Shown here: positions 22,358-30,174 of the stretch, piece after piece
Layout: every line of letters starts with the position of its first letter
Position numbering within the stretch: position 1 is the first letter of the stretch
Origin: Hermodarchaeum sp048939595
GTDB taxonomy: Archaea; Asgardarchaeota; Hermodarchaeia; Hermodarchaeales; Hermodarchaeaceae
Assembly (NCBI GenBank): GCA_048939595.1
Contig: JBHLPI010000022.1
Location: 1 to 30,576 of the forward strand
Direction of reading: 5' to 3'
DNA length: 30,576 bases
Notes under the pieces: model-generated
Told to the model about the DNA's origin: nothing
The model's database searches: none
Seen by the model: the letters and a program-made list of their open reading frames with translations, nothing else
Program-made: the position numbers and the translations under genes

Positions 22358-23166
22358 CCTGTCGAAATGCCCAATCGATCAGGGTGCGTATAAATATTCA
22401 TCCGCGTACCACGCACAAACCCAATCAGCGTAATGCCTGCAGCTTCAGCCAAATCAATTCCTGAAGAGACAGCCGCACTAATTGAAGCTACAATAGGAAT
22501 CCGAGCAACAGCGACCTTTAGAAGAAGATCGCCAGTAAGACGACCAGAACACACCAGAACCAGGTCAGAGAGAACCAGATTGTTCTGCAGCGCTTTCCCG
22601 ATAACCCGGTCCACCGCATTATGGCGACCCACATCTTCAGCCACTTGGACTAATTTGCCTTCCATGGTTGCTAGAGCTGCACCATGGGTTCCTCCAGTTT
22701 CGTGATAGAGGTTCATCTGTTGAGTCATTTGATGAATTGCCGAACGCACAGCTAGAGGAGCTACAGTGTGAGTAATTTCTATTGCCGGAACATCACAAGC
22801 GCGCCATGTTCCCAAGGCGCCTTCCTCTGGTCCACAAAGCCCCATAACAATCCGTGCCGATGGACGAATTGCTGCAAGTTTTTCTCGAAAATCACTTTCA
22901 TCAGATATATGGACGTGGGCTAGCCGATTACGCACTTTGATCTGCTGAATTTCATCTGGAGAAATAACTAGTCGAGATGTAAATAGCAGCCCGATAATCA
23001 ATGATTCATAATCAGTGGGAATAGTGTGTACTAAAGCAAAATTCTCCTCCCCTTGTGTATCGATAAGGAGGATACGAAGCCCAACTTCTTGAGTCACCAC
23101 ATCTTCTCTTTTTTCTGTGATTGCTTCGTTATTTCGGAGAATTGGGACTGAACGAGTTAACTTCAC
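22354..23166 (-). CDS. fdhD: FdhD-like sulfurtransferase, altered Cys motif
   Basis: FdhD carries sulfur from a cysteine desulfurase to the molybdenum/tungsten cofactor of formate dehydrogenase. 270 residues, normal length. Family blocks are ETGGTHGAALATMEGKLVQVAEDVGRHNAVDRVIG, SGRLTGDLLLKVA, a final SSGIDLAEAAGITLIGFVRG and MNIYTHPDRLGI. The sulfur-relay loop, normally C-G-x-C-G, reads M108-G-L-C111-G: the first Cys is Met and the second is kept. Sulfur transfer by one Cys is possible, but a changed role is too. No formate dehydrogenase gene is in the window. GTG 23166 has GGAGCT seven bases upstream. Confidence 0.85.
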   Translation of the reverse strand: MKLTRSVPILRNNEAITEKREDVVTQEVGLRILLIDTQGEENFALVHTIPTDYESLIIGLLFTSRLVISPDEIQQIKVRNRLAHVHISDESDFREKLAAIRPSARIVMGLCGPEEGALGTWRACDVPAIEITHTVAPLAVRSAIHQMTQQMNLYHETGGTHGAALATMEGKLVQVAEDVGRHNAVDRVIGKALQNNLVLSDLVLVCSGRLTGDLLLKVAVARIPIVASISAAVSSGIDLAEAAGITLIGFVRGTRMNIYTHPDRLGISTG

Positions 23167-23842
23167 TTACTTCAGCTCCAGATAATCGTCGATGAAAGAC
23201 TGCGCCTCACCTTTTTATCTTGTCGACCAAGGAAATCAACGACCTATTTGGTATTGAATCGGTTCGTTTCACTATCCTTCGTTCTTTGGATAACAGGTTA
23301 AGAATAAACTACGGGTATTATAGCAAACGGGATTTCCTAGTATTAATAGCCATAACTCATCCTGACTCACATGAAATCTATTTTATCTCAATAGCAGTAA
23401 TAGATGATTAACATGAAATCCCAATCCACTACTGCACAAATGTTTGAGGCTGTTGAGAAAAAATCAGAGGATGACATTGACGAGGACACGATGCCAGGCC
23501 CACTGATGTTTTTTATCAAAGGCAAACCAAACAATGAACAGCGTTGTAATACCCCACCTCTGTGGCCCCCAAAGCCCATTAGACCCCAGCTTGTAACGCC
23601 AGAGCAGGTATAGGATTAGAACTCCAGAATATTAGATTGATTTGGGAATTGAAGAAGACAAAGATGACGATAGTATTGAGGAGTGCCCTTACGCTCCAAA
23701 GATGAGGAATACACTCACCACGACCAACCAATAATGCCAGACTCAATAGTATGACATAATCCAAAACCTCTTGTGCGCCTCTTCGTTTGTGAGGGATTAT
23801 AAGTGTGAATTCAGCTGACACTTCCTATAGATGTGACAAACA
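23167..23842. other. 676-bp stretch with no convincing gene
   Basis: The longest gap in the window. Two short plus-strand frames follow each other, 23220-23411 (TTG start, 63 codons) and 23404-23613 (ATG, 69 codons). The second is acidic early and Pro-rich late (PPLWPPKPIRPQ). Neither has a clear ribosome site or a known relative, and the first follows a TATA-like CTTTTTATC too closely. A hydrophobic 80-codon minus-strand frame (23579-23821) is also unsupported. A TATA-like GATTATAAGTG (~23792-23802) serves the flavoprotein gene. The stretch may hold decayed genes. Confidence 0.4.
23404..23613 (+). CDS. Doubtful small hypothetical protein
   Basis: Up to 69 residues from ATG 23404 or 66 from ATG 23413. 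Helical start (TAQMFEAVEKKSEDD), acidic patch, then PGPLMFFIKGKP and a Pro-rich end. The composition is protein-like, which is the only support. There is no ribosome site and no family. Confidence 0.25.
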   Translation: MINMKSQSTTAQMFEAVEKKSEDDIDEDTMPGPLMFFIKGKPNNEQRCNTPPLWPPKPIRPQLVTPEQV

Positions 23843-24562
23843 ATGAAAATCTTAGCTCTCAATAGCAGCCCAAGAAAAGCACGTGGTGGAACCGCTACTG
23901 TCCTAAATGCTTTCCTAGAAGGTGCTAAGGAAGCAGGTGCGGGTATCGACTTAGTCTATGTTCATGACCTGAAGATAAAACCGTGTCTCGGATGTTTCAA
24001 TTGCTGGATTAAAACACCAGGCGTTTGTGTCCAAAAAGATGACATGAAAGAGGTGCTCGATAAGTGGCTAAGCAGTGACGCTCTAGTCCTTGCCACACCG
24101 GTTTATGTTGATGGGATGACCAGTACACTGAAAGCTTTGCTAGACCGGTCAATCCCCCGAGTACAACCTTTCTTTGAAATTCGCAACGACCACTGCCGTC
24201 ACCCACCACGCATTGATCGGAAACCGATGAAGGTTGCGCTAGTCTCAGTTTCAGGGTTCACCGAATTAGATAATTTTGATCCACTTGTAGCCCATATTCA
24301 AGGTTTCTGTAAAAACCTGAATGGCAAATATGCAGGAGCCCTTCTTCGGCCGCTGGGGGCTCAGTTACTAGCGTTCAAACAGATGGGAATCCCCGTTGAT
24401 GATATCTTTGAAGCGATGAAGCAGGCAGGCAAAGAATTTGTAGAAAAGGGACAAATCAGTTCGAAGATACAAGAAATCATAAGTCGTGAAATCGTTCCTC
24501 GAAGTGAATACATCAAAAGGCTGAATCAAGGATTTCAACAACAACTTGACACTATCAAATAA
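23843..24562 (+). CDS. Iron-sulfur flavoprotein (NADPH-dependent FMN reductase-like)
   Basis: 239 residues. The FMN phosphate loop is near the start (ALNSSPRKARGGTATVLNAF). The cluster motif C48-x2-C51-x2-C54-x7-C62 follows (KPCLGCFNCW), as in archaeal iron-sulfur flavoproteins that bind one 4Fe-4S cluster plus FMN. The next flavodoxin-fold strand is ALVLATPVYVDGMTSTLKALLDR. Such proteins shuttle electrons between ferredoxin and other acceptors; the partner here is unknown. The C-terminal third is longer than in the smallest members and helical (IFEAMKQAGKEFVEKGQI). Start ATG 23843; a TATA-like box ~45 nt upstream implies a short leader. Single gene, convergent with the ICMT-like gene. Confidence 0.85.
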   Translation: MKILALNSSPRKARGGTATVLNAFLEGAKEAGAGIDLVYVHDLKIKPCLGCFNCWIKTPGVCVQKDDMKEVLDKWLSSDALVLATPVYVDGMTSTLKALLDRSIPRVQPFFEIRNDHCRHPPRIDRKPMKVALVSVSGFTELDNFDPLVAHIQGFCKNLNGKYAGALLRPLGAQLLAFKQMGIPVDDIFEAMKQAGKEFVEKGQISSKIQEIISREIVPRSEYIKRLNQGFQQQLDTIK

Positions 24563-24588
24563 TTCCAATTACCCCGATCTTACATGAT

Positions 24589-25239
24589 CTATGAGGTAGG
24601 TTCTTTTTTCTTCCGTCGTAAAGAGGGGAATAGTCGCCCCGTCTGTTCCATGTACTTTCGGTACTCATCACCAAATTGCTCTATCATCATCTCTTCCTCT
24701 ACTCGTATTCGAGAGGCTACAACAACAAGCCCCAATAGGACAATAATGAGGAGAATGAGATTAAGTGATATCAAAAATAATCCAATGTTGAAGATGAAAT
24801 AGACCAGATACATTGGATGCCGGATGTATTTGTAAGGACCACTTGTTACCACTGTGTGACCATCTTTTATCTCCAAAGTACCAGAGACCTGTCGACCCAG
24901 ATGAATGCCCACCCATGTTATTCCCAATATCATAGTTATGCAAATGCTGACACCAACCCATCGAATTACACACAGATTCACCAGAACAATCTGAGTGTAG
25001 GGTGGAATCAGAAAAGGAACCAGACTCCAAATTAGAACAAAGACCACCATTGCATATACTAACACAATTCTTAGGATAACCAAAGTTTTACTTTCGTATT
25101 TCACCTGGTTGACCCATCGCTCCTGACGAGTTCGCTTTTGCCCAGCAGGCTGGGCTTTGCGACCATAGCATCCACGGATTCCCATAAAAACAAAAAAAAG
25201 AACGAGTAATCCGAGTCGAAAGACAAGCTCCTCTAACAT
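24589..25239 (-). CDS. ICMT-family membrane methyltransferase
   Basis: 216 residues with about five membrane helices. The C-terminal catalytic signature of isoprenylcysteine carboxyl methyltransferase-like enzymes is clear: TSGPYKYIRHPMYLVYFIFN, then RVEEEMMIEQFGDEYRKYM and GRLFPSLRRKKK. These enzymes use SAM; in eukaryotes they methylate the C-terminal prenyl-cysteine of small GTPases, while prokaryotic members have mixed substrates. No CaaX-type protein is in this window. The start is ATG 25239. A TATA-like CCTATTTAAGG (rc of 25275-25285) lies within a 9-bp inverted repeat in the region shared with the divergent hut operon. Confidence 0.85.
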   Translation of the reverse strand: MLEELVFRLGLLVLFFVFMGIRGCYGRKAQPAGQKRTRQERWVNQVKYESKTLVILRIVLVYAMVVFVLIWSLVPFLIPPYTQIVLVNLCVIRWVGVSICITMILGITWVGIHLGRQVSGTLEIKDGHTVVTSGPYKYIRHPMYLVYFIFNIGLFLISLNLILLIIVLLGLVVVASRIRVEEEMMIEQFGDEYRKYMEQTGRLFPSLRRKKKEPTS

Positions 25240-25248
25240 TCGAAGGTA

Positions 25249-25287
25249 ACCCTATTTGGACATCCGAAGAGCGGCCTTAAATAGGGT
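25249..25287. promoter_or_regulatory. 9-bp inverted repeat between ICMT-like gene and hut operon
   Basis: ACCCTATTT (25249-25257) and AAATAGGGT (25279-25287), perfect, 21-nt spacer. The right arm overlaps the likely TATA box of the ICMT-like gene and the left arm lies about ten bases from its start codon. It is ~50 nt upstream of the hut TATA box, so it could regulate either side. Confidence 0.35.
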
Positions 25288-25338
25288 AGTAGTTGTGCCA
25301 TTATGCCTATAGACAGAAGATAAGGAGAGAGAAAATCA

Positions 25339-25347
25339 CTTATAGAC
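25339..25347 (+). promoter_or_regulatory. TATA box of the hut operon
   Basis: CTTATAGAC about 50 nt ahead of the hutU ATG, predicting a start near 25367. AGGAAGGAAG (25380-25389) is the ribosome site. Confidence 0.55.
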
Positions 25348-25393
25348 TCCGGCAGTAAAGCTCCGTTAGAAATTAGGTTCAGGAAGGAAGTCA

Positions 25394-27058
25394 ATGAAGC
25401 GTGAACCGATTCGAGCTTACCGAGGTACCCAGTTGCATTGCAAGAACTGGCAAATCGAAGCCATCCTCCGCATGCTCCAAAATAATCTGGATCCAGATGT
25501 TGCCAAGGATTGGCAGAGACTCATTGTGTATGGAGGAACCGGACAAGCGGCACGAAACTGGGAATCTTTTGATAAGATTGTTGAAACATTACTTGCATTA
25601 GAGCCCGATGAAACGATGCTGGTTCAATCCGGAAAACCAGTGGCCATATTTAAAACTCACATCAATGCACCTCGTGCTTTGATCGCCAATTCTCTGATAG
25701 TTCCGTTTTGGGCGACAGAAGAGAACTTCAACGCGCTGTACAAGAAAGGATTGACTATGTTCGGTCAAATGACGGCCGGTTCATGGATTTACATTGCTAC
25801 ACAAGGCATTCTCCAAGGAACATTTGAAACGTTTGCAGCAGTTGCTGATCGCCACTTCAAGGGAACGTTGAAAGAAAAACTCATTCTCACTGGCGGAGTT
25901 GGTGCCATGGGTGGCGCACAGCCATTAGCGGTCACTTTTAACGAAGGCGTTGTTATTGCTGTTGACATCGATGAAGCTGCAATCGATAAGCGAATGCGTG
26001 CTGGATATTGCGAACTAAAAACAGATAGTCTTGACGAAGCCCTAGCACTCGCCAACGAAGCCTTAGAACAACAAATCCCCCGGTCTATTGGCCTAATTGG
26101 AAACACCGCGGAAACCCATCCCGAGATCGTGAAACGAGGAATCAAAGTGGATGTGGTCACCGACCAAACTTCAGCCCATGATCCATTAACTGGGTACTAC
26201 CCAGCAGGTTATAGCAAAGAAGAAGCCGACCGGCTTCGGGAAAAGAATCCTGAAGAGTATATCCAACATGCGAAAGAATCGATGCTCCACCATGTGAAAG
26301 CTATCCTGCAATTACAAGAAAAAGGCACAGTGGCATTTGATTATGGAAATAATCTTCGACAACATGCAAGCTCAATTGCATGGAATGAAAAAGAGAATCG
26401 ATGGAAATATCCTGGATTCGTTGAAGCCTATGTACGACCCTTATTCTGTGAGGGACGAGGCCCATTCCGATGGGTGGCTTTATCCGGTGAACCCGAGGAT
26501 ATCTACCGAACTGACCAACTTGTTCTCGATCTCTTCCCAGACAACTACATCCTGAAACGCTGGATAAAACTAGCCCATGAAAAAGTCCAGTTTGAAGGTT
26601 TACCAGCCCGTGTCTGTTGGCTCGGATATGGTGAGCGCGCAAAGTTTGGCAAAGCCCTCAACGATTTAGTTGCAAAGGGCGAACTGAAAGCCCCTATCGT
26701 AATCGGTCGTGATCATCTCGACGCGGGCTCCGTGGCTTCACCAAATCGTGAAACCGAAGGGATGCGAGATGGAAGTGACGCCATTGCTGATTGGCCTGTT
26801 CTCAATGTCTTGATCAATGCAGTAGCAGGAGCAACTTGGGTCTCCCTTCACCAAGGAGGTGGTGTGGGTATTCCTTATTCAATCTCTGCGGGTCAGGTAT
26901 CTGTCGCTGATGGTACACCTGAGGCCGAACAACGATTGCAACGCGTTTTAACAACAGATCCAGGCATGGGTGTAGCCCGCCACGTAGATGCAGGTTACGC
27001 AGAAGCAATCAAATTCGCGAAAGAACACAACATCAGAATTCCATTTCTTAAAGAGTAA
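25394..27058 (+). CDS. hutU: Urocanate hydratase
   Basis: Second step of histidine degradation: adds water to urocanate to give 4-imidazolone-5-propionate, using tightly bound NAD+ as electrophile. 554 residues, the usual length. Seen are the start YRGTQLHCKNWQIEA, GGTGQAARNW, LTGGVGAMGGAQPLA (NAD-binding glycine loop), VTDQTSAHDPLTGYYP, FCEGRGPFRWVALSGE, the active-site Cys region LPARVCWLGYGERAKFG, and GRDHLDAGSVASPNRETE with NALINAVAGATWVSLHQGGGVG near the end. ATG 25394 follows a strong ribosome site. First gene of hutU-ftcD-hutI; the 15-bp gap to ftcD shows co-transcription. Histidine ammonia-lyase (HutH), which makes urocanate, is not in the window. Confidence 0.97.
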   Translation: MKREPIRAYRGTQLHCKNWQIEAILRMLQNNLDPDVAKDWQRLIVYGGTGQAARNWESFDKIVETLLALEPDETMLVQSGKPVAIFKTHINAPRALIANSLIVPFWATEENFNALYKKGLTMFGQMTAGSWIYIATQGILQGTFETFAAVADRHFKGTLKEKLILTGGVGAMGGAQPLAVTFNEGVVIAVDIDEAAIDKRMRAGYCELKTDSLDEALALANEALEQQIPRSIGLIGNTAETHPEIVKRGIKVDVVTDQTSAHDPLTGYYPAGYSKEEADRLREKNPEEYIQHAKESMLHHVKAILQLQEKGTVAFDYGNNLRQHASSIAWNEKENRWKYPGFVEAYVRPLFCEGRGPFRWVALSGEPEDIYRTDQLVLDLFPDNYILKRWIKLAHEKVQFEGLPARVCWLGYGERAKFGKALNDLVAKGELKAPIVIGRDHLDAGSVASPNRETEGMRDGSDAIADWPVLNVLINAVAGATWVSLHQGGGVGIPYSISAGQVSVADGTPEAEQRLQRVLTTDPGMGVARHVDAGYAEAIKFAKEHNIRIPFLKE

Positions 27059-27073
27059 TGAAAGTGAAGAAAG

Positions 27074-28018
27074 TTGAAGCAGATCGTAGAATGTGTACCT
27101 AATTTCAGTGTTGGCGATGACACCAAGACTATCGAAGCCATTGTCGAAACCATCAAAAAAACAAAGGGCGTGCAGCTCCTTGACTATGAACATGATACGG
27201 CCTACAATCGGCTGGTGGTGACCTATTTTGGTGAACCTCAAGCCTGCAAAACCGCTATGCTCAATGCAGGTCGAGTAGCTGTTGAACGCCTGGATATGCG
27301 GAAACACAAAGGACAACACCCGCGGATTGGCGTATTAGATGTGGCCCCATTTGTCCCCATCAAAAATATTACCATCGAAGAGTGCATCCAATTATCCAAG
27401 GAGTTTGCCAAAGCCTTCGCGGAAGAACACCAAGTCCCGGTCTATCTGTATGGTGAAGCAGCGGAAACCCCCGAGAAGGGCGATGTCGATTGGATTCGTA
27501 AAGGCGAGTGGGAAGCCCTTGAAACGAATATGCAAAATCCAGAGAGACGACCAGCCTTTGGTCCGAGCAAACCGCATCCCAGTGCCGGTGCAACAATGAC
27601 TGGTGCCCGTGAAGTAATGGTTGGACTTAACATTAATTTAGGGACCACTGATTTAGGGATTGCCAAAGCTGTGGCCAAAGCGATTCACAAGAAGAAGGGA
27701 GGACTTGTCCGTATCAAAGCAATGGGTTGCCTTTGGGAAGACCGAGGAATCACACAAATCGGCATAACCAACACAGACTTTCGTAAATCCCCGCTCTATC
27801 GACAATTCGAATTGGTCAAGATTGAGGCAGCGCGCTTCGGAGTGAATGTGGTAGGCGCTGAATTCTGTGGGCTAGTTCCCATTCAAGCCCTTGTCGATGT
27901 TGCTAATTATTATCTTCGCCTTGAAGGATTTGAAATGAAAGATCTTCTTGAAGTAGCCATTGATAGCAAACTTACCGAAACCGATCCCAACCATACTAGT
28001 ATCCTCTCCAGCGATTAA
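27074..28018 (+). CDS. ftcD: Glutamate formimidoyltransferase
   Basis: Last step of this histidine route: moves the formimino group of N-formimino-L-glutamate to tetrahydrofolate, releasing glutamate. 314 residues, the transferase domain only; the cyclodeaminase half of the animal enzyme is missing. Visible are the start MKQIVECVPNFSVGDD, the active-site His region GQHPRIGVLDVAPFVP, YGEAAETPEKGDVDWIRKGEWEAL, PHPSAGATMTGAREVMVGLNINL and a final EFCGLVPIQALVD. The start is TTG 27074, because the protein must begin at KQIVECVPNF and in-frame stops lie just upstream. A folate-linked one-carbon pool is implied. A separate formimino-THF cyclodeaminase would be needed and is not seen here. Confidence 0.95.
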   Translation: MKQIVECVPNFSVGDDTKTIEAIVETIKKTKGVQLLDYEHDTAYNRLVVTYFGEPQACKTAMLNAGRVAVERLDMRKHKGQHPRIGVLDVAPFVPIKNITIEECIQLSKEFAKAFAEEHQVPVYLYGEAAETPEKGDVDWIRKGEWEALETNMQNPERRPAFGPSKPHPSAGATMTGAREVMVGLNINLGTTDLGIAKAVAKAIHKKKGGLVRIKAMGCLWEDRGITQIGITNTDFRKSPLYRQFELVKIEAARFGVNVVGAEFCGLVPIQALVDVANYYLRLEGFEMKDLLEVAIDSKLTETDPNHTSILSSD

Positions 28019-28076
28019 AGCGTGGAACGACTTGAATCTGTTGATTTATTAGGTTCTAACACCTTCAATTGTACTA

Positions 28077-29348
28077 ATGGAACGCTTGGATCTAGACATG
28101 GTCATCCTGAATGCTTCGGAATTACTCACCCTGCAGGGAGCCAGCCATACACCCAAACTGGGTGAAGACCTCAACGAGCTAGGCACCATCAAAAACGGTG
28201 GCATAGCTATCCGTGAAAATCAAATCGTCGCTGTAGATTCTACCAAAAATATCAAACGCTTAGTGAAACCTGGAAGCCGCCCACAAATCATTGATGCCAA
28301 GAATCAAACCGTGATGCCCGGCCTCATCGACCCCCACACCCATCTAGCCTTTGCTGGGACCCGAGAACAGGAATTTGTCCAAAAAATTCAAGGCAAATCA
28401 TACATGGAAATCCTTGAATCGGGTGGTGGAATCAACGTCACGGTAGAAGCTACCCGAAAGGCGAGCAAGAATACATTGGTGCGATTAGGAAAACCCACCC
28501 TAACACGAATGCTTGAGTATGGCACAACCACCGTTGAAGGCAAATCTGGCTACGGATTAGAACCTAAACATGAGATCAAACAGCTTCTGGCTATTCGAGA
28601 CCTGAATCTCATTCACTACATCGAAATTGTCCCCACCTTCATGGGAGCTCATGTCGTCCCCACAAAATACAAAAAAGACCCCGATAAATATGTAAACCTC
28701 ATCATCGAGAAGATGATTCCTGCTGTCGCCAGAAGAGGTCTAGCAGAATTCTGTGATGTCTTCGCGGAAAAAGGCGTCTTTGATATTGACCAAGCGCGTC
28801 AGATTCTTCAGGCAGGAAAGGAACATGGCCTAGTCCCAAAGGTGCACGCAGATGAAATGACCACTCTTGGAGGAGCTGAACTAGCTGCAGAGCTTGAGGC
28901 CGCTTCTGCAGATCACCTTCTTAAGGTTTCAAAGAAAGGGATAAAACAACTTGCACAGAAACAGGTTGTAGCTGTTCTACTGCCTGCTACAGCCCTTGTT
29001 TTAATGGAACAAGAATACGCCCCTGCCCGTACATTAATTGAAGCAGGCGTTCCAGTGGCGCTGGCAACCGATTATAATCCGAATTGCATGACTGAATCAA
29101 TGCAACTAGTTATGACCCTAGCCTGTCTAAACATGCGCATGACGCCAGCGGAAGCAATTTCAGCAGCTACGATAAATGCTGCTCATGCAATTAGACGCTC
29201 ACATCTCGTGGGGAGTCTGGAACCGAATAAACAGGCAGATATTCTCGTCATGGACGTCCCAAACCATGCCCATATTCCGTACCATTTTGGTATAAATCTC
29301 GTCGATAAGGTGATAAAAGCAGGAAAACTGGTCTTTTCTGCACACTAA
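28077..29348 (+). CDS. hutI: Imidazolonepropionase
   Basis: Opens the ring of imidazolone-5-propionate to N-formimino-L-glutamate, between HutU and FtcD. 423 residues, amidohydrolase superfamily. The metal site starts at PGLIDPHTHLAFAGTRE (two His). GGGINVTVEATRKAS, YGTTTVEGKSGYGL, FCDVFAEKGVF, KVHADEMTTLGGAELA (metal His) and ATDYNPNCMTESM (metal Asp) follow, and it ends with QADILVMDVPNH. ATG 28077 gives MERLDLDM; ATG 28098 is an alternative that aligns better with the usual short N terminus. A 58-bp gap after ftcD, same strand. The order hutU-ftcD-hutI completes urocanate to glutamate. Confidence 0.96.
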   Translation: MERLDLDMVILNASELLTLQGASHTPKLGEDLNELGTIKNGGIAIRENQIVAVDSTKNIKRLVKPGSRPQIIDAKNQTVMPGLIDPHTHLAFAGTREQEFVQKIQGKSYMEILESGGGINVTVEATRKASKNTLVRLGKPTLTRMLEYGTTTVEGKSGYGLEPKHEIKQLLAIRDLNLIHYIEIVPTFMGAHVVPTKYKKDPDKYVNLIIEKMIPAVARRGLAEFCDVFAEKGVFDIDQARQILQAGKEHGLVPKVHADEMTTLGGAELAAELEAASADHLLKVSKKGIKQLAQKQVVAVLLPATALVLMEQEYAPARTLIEAGVPVALATDYNPNCMTESMQLVMTLACLNMRMTPAEAISAATINAAHAIRRSHLVGSLEPNKQADILVMDVPNHAHIPYHFGINLVDKVIKAGKLVFSAH

Positions 29349-29622
29349 GAAGGCTAACGTTGTTGTCGGGTTTTTGTTAACTAAATAAACAAAAATAGGA
29401 ATGACCATAGTAAAATTAGCATTATTCCACGATTAGAACAATCCATTACGCTTTAAAGGGTCTTCCCCATGTTTTCCTGAGGTACGGGTATATTTGTTCT
29501 AGGCCGTTAATGCCCCAGCGCGGATATCAGTGGAGGTAAGCTGCCTCAAGTGGAGTACGGAGGAGGCTAGCTGTCACCATAATCTCCACATTAAACAAAA
29601 ACCGATTAAATCGGAAAAAAGA

Positions 29623-30090
29623 ATGAAATTAACAACGACCTCCAAAGTTGCCCTAGTTTCAATAGCTACAGTGTGTTTCATAGCGTTCTTCATAATATTC
29701 ACTCCCCCCATCAATGCTAAAGCTGAAGATTCCGCCCTCTCTTCACCCGGCATATGTATTTCTAAACAATTCAAGTACGCCTGGCTAATGGAAGGCATCG
29801 AATGGCGAGACAAAGACATCTATCTTCAAGGGTTAGATGTCGAAGTATGGTACAAGGATTGTTGGATGTACATTGGTACCTTTACAACCAATGACACAGG
29901 CTGGATCGAATTTTGCGGTGTTCCAGCCGGCTGGTACGAGTTCCGGTGGGAGTGTGGCGGTGTAGACTTCAAATCACGACATTACGCTTGCTGCAATATG
30001 CAACATCACATTTGGGTCAATGAGATTGAGCCGAAAGGTGAAGAAAGGGCGACTTCTGCCTTTGTCTTGATGGGCATCTCTTACCGTTAA
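29623..30090 (+). CDS. Secreted Cys/Trp-rich protein with Cna_B-like fold
   Basis: About 155 residues from ATG 29623. Signal peptide: MKLTTTSK, then a hydrophobic core (ALVSIATVCFIAFFIIF) and a likely cut after INAKA. The mature part has VEVWYKDCWMYIGTFTTNDTGWIEFCGVPAGWYEFRW. The order strand, T-x-DTGW, F-GVPAGWYEF is that of prealbumin/Cna_B-type beta sandwiches used as surface modules. Seven Cys in the mature region (including CGG and ACC) suggest disulfides or metal. The frame is open from GTG 29530, but the 31 added residues would bury the signal peptide; a TATA-like GGTATATTTG (~29487-29496) would give a ~107-nt leader. Function unknown. Confidence 0.6.
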   Translation: MKLTTTSKVALVSIATVCFIAFFIIFTPPINAKAEDSALSSPGICISKQFKYAWLMEGIEWRDKDIYLQGLDVEVWYKDCWMYIGTFTTNDTGWIEFCGVPAGWYEFRWECGGVDFKSRHYACCNMQHHIWVNEIEPKGEERATSAFVLMGISYR

Positions 30091-30174
30091 CTCCACGGGT
30101 AAGGGATGCCAATTTCTTTATTTTCTGTTTTAGCTAAAATCTTCAAACGCCTCTGGTACATGGTTCGATTCGTT

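Noticed and set aside
23220..23411. 63-codon TTG-started frame upstream of the doubtful gene at 23404
   Set aside because: It begins too close to the only TATA-like sequence and has no ribosome site; kept only as part of the gap description.
23579..23821. Hydrophobic 80-codon minus-strand frame
   Set aside because: Starts inside the promoter region of the flavoprotein gene, and has no ribosome site or relative.
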